Shown here: piece after piece, positions 44,882 to 52,489 of the stretch
How the letters are laid out: each line of letters opens with the position of its first letter
Numbering within the stretch: the first letter of the stretch is position 1
Assembly: GCA_048594375.1 (NCBI GenBank)
Contig: JBMDXK010000034.1
Coordinates: 62,001-126,000, forward strand
Reading direction: 5' to 3'
DNA: 64,000 nucleotides
DNA from: JBMDXK01 sp048594375
GTDB taxonomy: Bacteria > Pseudomonadota > Alphaproteobacteria > Rhizobiales > Methylopilaceae
Made by a program: the position numbers and the translations under genes
The notes under the pieces: generated by a model
The model's database searches: none
What the model was told of the DNA's origin: nothing
What the model saw: only the letters and a program-made list of their open reading frames with translations

Positions 44882-45417
44882 CAGGCGAGGCTTTCTCTTT
44901 TCATAATAACACGCTGCTGGCGCTTCTTGCGCCATGAAACCAAGAAAAACATAACCAGCGCATAAGTGACAATACCCGCCATCACTCCAATAACAGTTGT
45001 CCCCAAAACCGTGGGGCCAATTGCTGGCGAGACAGGATTTTCCATCGCAGCGTGAAGCGGCGCGCTGACATCAGGCGGCAGTTCATCAATAATTTCCGTT
45101 CCCACATGATAGCCGGTTGCCCAGATCAACGGGTAGGTAACCGGATTGCCAATCCATGATGTGATTGCCATGGAAAACACGCTGCCGCCCAGCATTAAAG
45201 CAACAACCAGCCCCACTGCAAGCTGGAAACCAAGGAATGGGGTACACGCGGCAAAAACCCCAGCCGCAGCACCAGCCGCAACCGCATGTGGACTGCCCGC
45301 CAACCGTAAAAGCCGTTTGGTATGGTATTTTATGCAACGCACATAGCCGCACCGTGGCCATAAGGCTCCAATAATGCGCTGTTTAAACGTAAGCGGTATG
45401 CGGCGTTGAAACATCAT
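44881..45417 (-). CDS. DUF2062 family membrane protein
   Basis: A 178-residue membrane protein. The family marker is GSPHAVAAGAAAGVFAACTPFLGFQL (about 42-67, given here in part as AAGVFAACTPFLG), then a hydrophobic helix, TSWIGNPVTYPLIWATGYHVG, and a last segment TYALVMFFLVSW before a basic tail. DUF2062 proteins are of unknown function. Conserved near pdxJ/acpS/pyrE in Hyphomicrobiales. Coupled to pdxJ by TGATG. Confidence 0.85.
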   Translation of the reverse strand: MMFQRRIPLTFKQRIIGALWPRCGYVRCIKYHTKRLLRLAGSPHAVAAGAAAGVFAACTPFLGFQLAVGLVVALMLGGSVFSMAITSWIGNPVTYPLIWATGYHVGTEIIDELPPDVSAPLHAAMENPVSPAIGPTVLGTTVIGVMAGIVTYALVMFFLVSWRKKRQQRVIMKRESLA

Positions 45418-45717
45418 TGTGTTATCTTCCAGACCCAGTACGACAAAAATACGGCATCATATTTTACATTACGCCAAAAACATAACCAATACATAATTCC
45501 ATTCGCTATAAGTTCCTGTGGTCGTGTTTCGCCCAATAAAATAATTCTTTTATTGAAACGCGGCCATGACGCAAACCTGAACGAATGATTATGCTTTTTG
45601 CTTTGCCTCTTTTAGTGTGTGCAACACTTATCACGGTTCCGTATTTTTATGCAATGCGCCGCAAGGGATCTTGTTCCCATACACGTCCAAGGATGCCGTT
45701 TCAGGCGCTGCACTTTC
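45418..45717. other. Region between DUF2062 gene and pyrE
   Basis: 300 bases. An imperfect inverted repeat (CAATAAAA-TAATTC-TTTTATTG, 45533-45554) may terminate pyrE. The right part overlaps a small plus-strand hydrophobic frame (45585-45758). Confidence 0.45.
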
Positions 45718-45758
45718 TCAAGGCAGCGTCTTTGAGAGATCACGGCTTCCCGGTTTGA
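45585..45758 (+). CDS. Possible 57-residue membrane peptide antisense to the end of pyrE
   Basis: Begins MIMLFALPLLVCATLITVPYFY, a good membrane segment, followed by a basic RRKG and a polar tail. Its last 41 bases overlap the 3' end of pyrE on the other strand. No ribosome site is obvious (GAACGA upstream). Possibly chance. Confidence 0.22.
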   Translation: MIMLFALPLLVCATLITVPYFYAMRRKGSCSHTRPRMPFQALHFLKAASLRDHGFPV

Positions 45759-46311
45759 TTGCAGGGATGTTCTGCAATTCGGGTGGCAGATTATCAGCAG
45801 CATAATCCGGTATATCCAGACGTACCAGCGACACAAACGGCACCCCTAATTCTGCGCGGCCATTGGAGCGGTCAATCAGGCAGGCCGCCCCCACAATATT
45901 GCCCTCAGTCTGGCTTAAGGTATGCAGGCATTCGCGGGAAGAAACGCCTGTGGTGACAATATCTTCCACCATGACCACCCGCGCGCCTTTCGGAACCTGA
46001 AAACCACGGCGCAGCGCAAACTGGCCGTTTTCCCGTTCTACAAACATCGCTTTTGCAGGCAAATGCCGCGCGGTTTCATAGCCTGGAATAACGCCGCCCA
46101 TGGCCGGAGAAATAACATAATCAACCGCGCCGAAATTTTCGCGGATCAGCGCGGCCAGCGCCTTGCACAACACAGCGGTGCGCTCAGGATCCATAAACAC
46201 AAACATTTTTTGCAAAAATGTTGCGCTATGCCGTCCAGAAGAAAGAATAAAATGCCCTTCCAGCAAAGCTCCCGACTCACGGAAAATGTGCAGTACTTCG
46301 TCTTTCGTCAT
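45718..46311 (-). CDS. pyrE: Orotate phosphoribosyltransferase
   Basis: A 197-residue enzyme making orotidine monophosphate from orotate and PRPP. FILSSGRHSATFLQ at the start, ISPAMGGVIPGYETAR, and the PRPP loop RVVMVEDIVTTGVSS (about 117-131) are clear. Shorter than E. coli PyrE, as in other alphaproteobacteria. First gene of the minus-strand run to parC. Confidence 0.94.
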   Translation of the reverse strand: MTKDEVLHIFRESGALLEGHFILSSGRHSATFLQKMFVFMDPERTAVLCKALAALIRENFGAVDYVISPAMGGVIPGYETARHLPAKAMFVERENGQFALRRGFQVPKGARVVMVEDIVTTGVSSRECLHTLSQTEGNIVGAACLIDRSNGRAELGVPFVSLVRLDIPDYAADNLPPELQNIPAIKPGSRDLSKTLP

Positions 46312-46326
46312 GTATTATGCCTTAAC

Positions 46327-46368
46327 CGGAGCATGTCTCCCCAAAACGGGTAGAGTAAAAACATGCTT
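46327..46368. repeat. Intergenic repeat A, partial copy
   Basis: GGAGCATGTCTCCCCAAAAC followed by GGGTAGAGTAAAAACATGC resembles the units at 56947-57095. Lies between pyrE and prfB. Confidence 0.45.
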
Positions 46369-46419
46369 ATAAACAAAAAGATAGAGCATTTCCGCTGATT
46401 CAGATTTATATGTAAATGC

Positions 46420-47545
46420 TTAAATATCATCCACAACATCGGTGCCGCCATAAACTTTATGCGCTAATGCGGCTTCCATAAATTCATCCACATCCCCATC
46501 CAGCACATCCTGCGGACTGTTGGACTGAAGACCCGTACGCAAATCCTTGACCATCTGATACGGCTGCAAAACATACGAGCGAATTTGATGCCCCCAGCCA
46601 ATGTCCGTCTTGGCTGCTTGTTCCGCAGAGGCGGCATCTTCACGGCGCTTCAGTTCAAGTTCATAAAGCTTTGCCCGCAGCATGTTCCATGCAGTTGCGC
46701 GGTTTTTATGCTGGGAACGATCCCCTTGGGAAACCACCGCAATGCCCGTGGGAATATGGGTTAAACGCACAGCCGATTCGGTCTTGTTGACGTGCTGACC
46801 ACCCGCACCGCCGGAACGCATGGTATCCACCCGCACATCACTTTCATTGATGTCGATGACAATCCGGTCATCCACTTCTGGATAAACCACCACCGACACA
46901 AAACTGGTATGGCGGCGGGCATTGGAGTCAAACGGAGAAATCCGCACCAGACGATGCACACCCGCTTCGGTTTTCAGCCAACCATAAGCATTTTTGCCCT
47001 TAATATGAATGGTGGCGGTTTTGATGCCTGCACCATCGCCATCGGAATATTCGATTGTATCCACTTTGAATTTACGGCGTTCTGCCCAGCGCATATACAT
47101 GCGGAGCAGCATTTGCGCCCAATCCTGACTTTCTGTTCCGCCAGCACCGGCGTGGACTTCCAAAAAGCAGTCAAATCCATCCGCTTCGCCGGAAAGCAGC
47201 GTTTCCACCTGACGGCGCGCAGCTTCCTCTTTTAACGCTTTGATGGTGTTTTCTGCTTCTGCAATGATAGAGGAGTCGTTTTCCGCCTCACCCATCTCAA
47301 TCAGTTCTATACTGTCAGCCAGATCTGTTTCCAGACGGCGAAGTGTTCCGATCTGATCTTCCAGATCTGTGCGTTCGCGCATCAGTTTTTGCGCGTTATC
47401 GCTGTCATTCCAGAAATCGGGATGCTCGGAAAGGGCGTTCAGTTCGGCAAGACGGGCGTTGGCACGATCCCAGTCAAAGATGCCTCCTCAGCAGCCCGAC
47501 TGACTGCTTGAGTTCTTCAATCATTGTTTCAATTTCAGCACGCAT
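46420..47545 (-). CDS. prfB: Peptide chain release factor 2 (with programmed +1 frameshift)
   Basis: RF2 terminates translation at UGA and UAA. The main frame has the codon-recognition area and the GGQ motif in RSGGAGGQHVNKTESAVRLTH, shown here as GGAGGQHVNKTESAV. Its N-terminus is encoded in another frame: from ATG 47545 there are 23 codons ending CAT CTT TGA, and the +1 frame then continues as DWDRANARLAEL. The site CTTTGAC is preceded by AGGAGG, the internal Shine-Dalgarno of known prfB autoregulation: when RF2 is scarce, ribosomes shift at UGA and make more RF2. Total about 373 residues. Followed downstream by mrcA's neighbours in conserved order rne-amiC-mrcA-prfB. Confidence 0.95.
47473..47488 (-). 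promoter_or_regulatory. prfB programmed +1 frameshift signal
   Basis: On the minus strand AGGAGGCATCTTTGAC: Shine-Dalgarno-like AGGAGG, three-base spacer, slippery CTT, then in-frame TGA followed by C. This is nearly identical to the E. coli prfB signal, in which AGGGGG stands at the same distance. Confidence 0.95.
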
Positions 47546-47614
47546 GGCATTCTAACCTGTTCATTTCGTATGCACCTTAATTTTTAAGCGCACCGTTGTA
47601 AACTGCTTTATCCC

Positions 47615-47659
47615 TAAAAAAACGCATAACCCTCATAATTGTGTGAGGATTATGCGTTT
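47615..47659 (-). terminator. Rho-independent terminator of mrcA
   Basis: AACGCATAA and TTATGCGTT, with inner CTCA/TGAG pairing, form a long stem at 47621-47659; on the minus strand TTTTTTTA follows. It lies 15 bases past the mrcA stop. Confidence 0.85.
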
Positions 47660-47674
47660 AAAAGCCCTTTTTCC

Positions 47675-50137
47675 TTAATACAGCCCACCCGCGCGGCCCA
47701 CAGCATGATCCACTTCCGGTGAGCGGTTGACTGGCGCATTTCCCCTGCCACTGGTGGGATAGGAGGATGCAGCAATCGGGAAGCTATCGGAAGGAGCCGT
47801 ACCCGGCTTGAACGCTTCCAGAATGGTGCGCCCGTCACCAGAACCTGCCCTCAAGCCGGAGGCCAGATTCACCCGTACCAGCTTGATTCCCGGAGGAACG
47901 CGGAACGGTGTTGCCGGTTCGCCTTCCAGCGCCATTTTAAAGAAGTCACGGGCAATGGGTGCTGCCGCTGAACCTCCCGTCATGCCCCGCCCCATATTGC
48001 GCGGTCTGTCATAGCCGATATAAATGGCCACAACCAGATCAGGCGAATAGCCCACAAACCACGCATCCTTATAATCGTTTGTGGTGCCGGTTTTGCCCGC
48101 AATGGGTCGCCCGACTTCACGCAGAACAGTAGCTGTTCCGCGCAAAATCACGCCTTCAAGAATGGATGTCATTTGATATGCCGTCAAAGGATCAATCACC
48201 TGCTTGCGCGCGTCAATCAGTTCGGGAGCGTCCAATTCAGCCGACCAGCCGGTGCGCACCTGACAACCCCTGCATTCGCGCTCATCATGCCGGTAGATGG
48301 TTTTGCCGTAGCGATCCTGTATTCGGTCAATCAGGGTGGGGGTTACTTTTTTACCGCCATTGGCAAAGCTGGCATAGCCGGTAGCCATCCGCATGAGGGT
48401 GGTTTCCCCTGCCCCTAATGACATGGAAAGAAAGGGTGGCAGATCATCATACACCCCAAATTCCTTGGCATAGGCAGAAATCATGGGCATCCCAATGTCT
48501 TGCGACAGCCGTACAGTCATCACGTTACGGGATTTTTCAATGCCAAAGCGCAAAGTCTGCGGCCCATAGAATTTGTGGGAATAGTTTTCAGGACGCCAGA
48601 CACCAAGCCCTGCCCCCTGACTGATTTCCACCGGCGCATCCATGACAATGCTGGACGGAGTATAACCGTTATCAATTGCGGCCGCATAAATAAGAGGCTT
48701 GAACGATGAGCCGGGCTGGCGCAAGGCCTGGGTTGCGCGGTTAAACTCACTTTGTGCATAGGAAAACCCGCCAACCAGCGCGCGCACACGTCCGGTAAAG
48801 GGATCCATTGCTACCAGACCACCTGAAATTTCAGGAATCTGCCGCAACCGATAGGACCCTTCGGTTTTTTCCATTGCTTCCACATACACCACATCACCGA
48901 CATTGAGCGCTTTGGCGCCTGCCGCTCCTGCGGGACGAGCGCCCGCAGCCCAGCGCGCCCAGTTCATGCCGGTGGCGGGAATAATGCCTGTTTGCCGCTC
49001 TGCAACGACAGATCCGGTATGATCTTTATCGGGCTGCAAACCGATTTTAATGTCGCGGGTCGTGTTATCCAGCACCACGGCCAATTGCCATGGCGCTACA
49101 TCCGAAAGCGCTGGAACCTGCGCCAGTGCTTCACCCCAGTTTTCTCCTGCCCAATCAATACGGGTGACAGGCCCACGCCAGCCCCGCTGCTGATCGAAAT
49201 TCACCAGACTTTTTGAAAGAGCTTTTCGTGCCATCTCCTGCATAGAAGGATCGAGCGCGGTACGCACCGAAAGACCGCCCTCATACAACCCCTTCTCACC
49301 GTAACGCTCATAGAGCACACGGCGCACGTCTTCTGCATAATATTCGGCTGCATAAATATGCGCGCCGCGATGGCGTGGCACAACCTGCAGCGGCGCCGCA
49401 CGCGCTTCTTCCCCTTGAGCGGCTGTAATATAGCCATTTTCAACCATGCGGCTGATAACCCAGTTCCGGCGCTCCAGAGCGCGGGCGGGGGAACGGAATG
49501 GATGGTAGTTGTTCGGAGCTTTTGGCAGAGCAGCAAGATAAGCCGCCTCTGGAATAGTCAGTTCGTGAACGGATTTATCAAAATAATACAACGCCGCGGC
49601 TGCAATACCATAAGCACCCATGCCAAGATAGATTTCGTTGAGATACAGCTCAAGAATTTTATCTTTTGAGAATGCTTTCTCAATGCGCATGGCCAGCAAG
49701 GCTTCCTTGATTTTACGGTCAATGGTGCGCTCGTTGGTCAGCAGAAAATTTTTGGCAACCTGCTGGGTTATGGTTGAAGCACCTTGCTGATTGCCCTCAA
49801 TATTGGCCAGTACCGCACGGCCTATCCCTGTAAAATCCAGACCGCCATGCTTGTAGAAATTTTTGTCTTCCGCAGCCATATAGGCCTTGATGATGCCGTC
49901 CGGCACCGCCTGAATAGGCAAAAACAGACGCCTTTCGCGTGCATATTCTGCGATCAGGGTTCCGTTGGCGGCATGAAGGCGTGTCATGACGGGGGGCTGA
50001 TAATCCTGCAACTTTGCATAGTCCGGAAGATCTTGCGAATAATGCCAGACAAAATAGGCAACGGCCGCCGCTCCAACAATGCACACAACGGTGCCAGCAG
50101 CAAACAAAAAACCCAGAAAACGCAAGAGAAGGCGCAT
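47675..50137 (-). CDS. mrcA: Penicillin-binding protein 1A (bifunctional)
   Basis: An 820-residue class A PBP with one N-terminal membrane segment. The glycosyltransferase domain (about 55-230) has the catalytic Glu in AAEDKNFYKHGGLDF, plus GASTITQQVAKN and KEALLAMRIEKAFSKDKILELYLN. The transpeptidase domain has SSFK (QPGSSFKPLIYA), SRN (EKSRNVMTV) and KTG (IAGKTGTTNDYKDAW), so both activities look intact. It polymerises and cross-links peptidoglycan. Order amiC-mrcA-prfB on one strand is conserved. Confidence 0.95.
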   Translation of the reverse strand: MRLLLRFLGFLFAAGTVVCIVGAAAVAYFVWHYSQDLPDYAKLQDYQPPVMTRLHAANGTLIAEYARERRLFLPIQAVPDGIIKAYMAAEDKNFYKHGGLDFTGIGRAVLANIEGNQQGASTITQQVAKNFLLTNERTIDRKIKEALLAMRIEKAFSKDKILELYLNEIYLGMGAYGIAAAALYYFDKSVHELTIPEAAYLAALPKAPNNYHPFRSPARALERRNWVISRMVENGYITAAQGEEARAAPLQVVPRHRGAHIYAAEYYAEDVRRVLYERYGEKGLYEGGLSVRTALDPSMQEMARKALSKSLVNFDQQRGWRGPVTRIDWAGENWGEALAQVPALSDVAPWQLAVVLDNTTRDIKIGLQPDKDHTGSVVAERQTGIIPATGMNWARWAAGARPAGAAGAKALNVGDVVYVEAMEKTEGSYRLRQIPEISGGLVAMDPFTGRVRALVGGFSYAQSEFNRATQALRQPGSSFKPLIYAAAIDNGYTPSSIVMDAPVEISQGAGLGVWRPENYSHKFYGPQTLRFGIEKSRNVMTVRLSQDIGMPMISAYAKEFGVYDDLPPFLSMSLGAGETTLMRMATGYASFANGGKKVTPTLIDRIQDRYGKTIYRHDERECRGCQVRTGWSAELDAPELIDARKQVIDPLTAYQMTSILEGVILRGTATVLREVGRPIAGKTGTTNDYKDAWFVGYSPDLVVAIYIGYDRPRNMGRGMTGGSAAAPIARDFFKMALEGEPATPFRVPPGIKLVRVNLASGLRAGSGDGRTILEAFKPGTAPSDSFPIAASSYPTSGRGNAPVNRSPEVDHAVGRAGGLY

Positions 50138-50392
50138 TTATTCATCCCCAGAGGGCTACATTGAAAAATCATCAGCCTTGGAAGGCTTTGCAATTCATCG
50201 CTTACGGGATCTAACCCATCAAAACACATTCAGAAGCTTTTTGAAAACATATCAACCAAAGACAAAAAGCGAATCCCAAGACAGGTGAATGCGGATGTAA
50301 TTTATCCTATTTTAAGCATGAAGAGAATAAATTCCACACAGCGTTTTGTTTATTTTTGTAAACCGTGGCCTATATGGCACGCGAAGCACTTC

Positions 50393-51670
50393 TTATGGCC
50401 GTGGTATTGTGCCAACAACCGCTTCATTCTGGCTTCCGAAAAATGCATCAATTGCTTTAACCAGAGAAGAAGATGCTTTTTGCCGCCATTGCGGAGAGGT
50501 CAGTTGCGCGAGATCTTTCTGGTTTGACATATACCCCAGTTCCAGCAAAACCGAAGGCACATCATAGGCGCGCAATACCCTGAAGCGTGCGGAGCGTATC
50601 GGGTTTTTATTCAGCTCCATTGCCCCTTGCACCGAACGCTTTACCAAGCGTGCAAAAGCCGCAGAAAAGACTTTGGTTTCCCGCTGTGTCAGATCAAACA
50701 GAATATCCACAACGCCATTGTTATCCTCACTGACCTGAAAGCCGGCATTTGCATCGGACAGGTTTTCCTTTTCAGCCAAAAGAGCGGCGGCCTGATCAGA
50801 TGCTCTTTCCGAAAGGGTATAAATTGTTGCACCGCGCACCCCAAACGGATTTGCCAGCGAGTCCGCATGTACAGAAATGAACAATGCAGCCTGATGCCGG
50901 CGCGCAAAACTTACCCGCCCATCCAAGGTAATGAACTTGTCACTATCTCGCGTTAGAAAAACCTTGTAACGTCCTGTTTTTTCGATATTTTCTTTTAACG
51001 CTCTGGAAAACATCAAAACAATATCTTTTTCTTCCTCTCCCGAGGCCGCACGCGCACCCACGTCAATACCGCCATGCCCCGGATCAAGCACAATGATCCG
51101 TTTTCCGGAATCCTCTGCCTTTATGGCAGCCTCTTCTTTCGGTGCGGCATCTTCTGGTTTTTCAGCAATGACTTTTGCCGCTTCCAGTCCTTTTTTGAAG
51201 GCTTCCTGCTGGCGGAAAGCATCCTGATCCACAGGCCTGAATGTGACCACAAGCCGTGCAGGTTGACCGTCAATTGCGGCAATAATTTCCGGCTCGCTGA
51301 CCGCAACGGGCTGGGTTACATCCACTACCACCCGTGAGTGGGTATCTGAAATATGACCAAACCGGAACCCTTTGACCAAACCGCGCGAGCGCCCTTCCTG
51401 ATCTGTGTTTTCTTCTCTGAAGCTGACATCCGGCAGATCAATAATAATCCGAAAAGGATTTTCCATTGCAGATACAGAGGCTTGCACCTGGGATGAAAGA
51501 TCAATAATCAACCGTGTCTGGCTATTATCGCCGCCCAGACGCGCACCTTGCGCCACTGCGCTGTGCGCAGGGGGAGTTTCAGAATTTTCTGCGCTGGCAG
51601 CCGCAGGAATCATGCAGCACAGAGCAATCAACAACACTCTTCCCATTACAAGAATACGCTGTATTATCAT
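50393..51670 (-). CDS. amiC: N-acetylmuramoyl-L-alanine amidase (AmiC/AmiB type)
   Basis: A 425-residue periplasmic zinc amidase cutting the bond between MurNAc and the stem peptide during cell separation. A signal peptide (VLLIALCCMIPAAASA) leads, then an AMIN domain (about 45-140; QTRLIIDLSSQVQASVS), and the amidase_3 domain from about 190: IVLDPGHGGIDVGA (zinc His), FISVHADS (zinc His) and VLLELGYMSN (catalytic Glu). A long insertion typical of EnvC/NlpD-regulated amidases surrounds DANAGFQVSED. Divergent from rne; an M23 peptidase at 58.5 kb is a possible activator partner. Confidence 0.93.
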   Translation of the reverse strand: MIIQRILVMGRVLLIALCCMIPAAASAENSETPPAHSAVAQGARLGGDNSQTRLIIDLSSQVQASVSAMENPFRIIIDLPDVSFREENTDQEGRSRGLVKGFRFGHISDTHSRVVVDVTQPVAVSEPEIIAAIDGQPARLVVTFRPVDQDAFRQQEAFKKGLEAAKVIAEKPEDAAPKEEAAIKAEDSGKRIIVLDPGHGGIDVGARAASGEEEKDIVLMFSRALKENIEKTGRYKVFLTRDSDKFITLDGRVSFARRHQAALFISVHADSLANPFGVRGATIYTLSERASDQAAALLAEKENLSDANAGFQVSEDNNGVVDILFDLTQRETKVFSAAFARLVKRSVQGAMELNKNPIRSARFRVLRAYDVPSVLLELGYMSNQKDLAQLTSPQWRQKASSSLVKAIDAFFGSQNEAVVGTIPRP

Positions 51671-52489
51671 ATGCTCTGTATTCTTTCATCGTGAAAAAGT
51701 ATTGATGTAAAACTGAGCATCGACAAAACATTCCATTGGTTTTGAACCCATTCTCAGCGCTTTAAAAACTCTGCGAAACAATGCCTTGGTGTTCCAAATG
51801 GCCTGTTTCATCATAATCGGGGATCAGATGCAAGGGCGCACCTTTTGATCCTAGCAGAAATACTCTATTTTACCATGCCGCATTTTGGATGAATATCACT
51901 CAATCGCCGCGCTGTTCAAGCACCGGAATTCTTCTTTGCACACCTGATTGTGAAAGAAATAGGCCACAATACTATTTGATGCTTGTCAAAGCCCCTACTT
52001 CGGTTTTAAAAGATAATAGTTTGTATGCAGCAAAGATTCTCAAGCTGTATCCCAAGCCGGAAGCTTTCTTTGAAATACACAAGAAATGCGGCTGCCAACG
52101 CGCCGTAAAGTAGAGAAAAAGCAACGGGCAGCACTCTTGCGGGATGCGGTTTGGTTCTGTCGCAGGAACGGTTTTTATGTCTTCTTCTTTTCAGAAGATC
52201 CCGCTCCTGCATGTGTACATGTTAATGCTTTTTACCCGTTGAGCACCACCGTAAACCGTGTGTGCCACAAGGATTTTTGGGTTCATGATATATCTGGCAA
52301 GCTTACAAAGGGCACTGCATGGCGGTTCAATCCGCCAGCCAGATATATTGTTTTATGTTTCAACATTCATGGCTGGTCTATCCAGCCTATGCGCGGTTGT
52401 TGTGAATGCGTTTGCGAGCAAGGGATGTTTTTACCCTGCTCCCGGTTATGCCGTTTTAACACGCACCCGCGCCAGACAGAGAGTATTCA
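51671..52489. other. Long region between amiC and rne, containing the rne leader
   Basis: About 820 bases. The left part should hold the amiC promoter. Competing frames on both strands around 51.9-52.2 kb are not convincing. The right part appears to be a long leader of rne, with a nested stem-loop at 52288-52348. Confidence 0.55.
52288..52348 (+). promoter_or_regulatory. Nested stem-loop in the rne 5' leader
   Basis: ATATATCTGGC (52288-52298) and GCCAGATATAT (52338-52348) are perfect 11-base complements. Directly inside the 3' arm sits a second hairpin, TGGCGG-TTCAAT-CCGCCA (52320-52337), leaving a 21-base single-stranded 5' segment. It stands about 140 bases before the rne start. E. coli rne controls its own mRNA decay through leader hairpins; this element could do the same, but that is inference. 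Confidence 0.55.

Noticed and set aside
51889..52212. Competing small frames on both strands in the rne upstream gap
   Set aside because: The plus-strand (74 codons) and minus-strand (68 codons, with a hydrophobic stretch) frames overlap each other, lack ribosome sites and match nothing I know; neither can be supported over the other.
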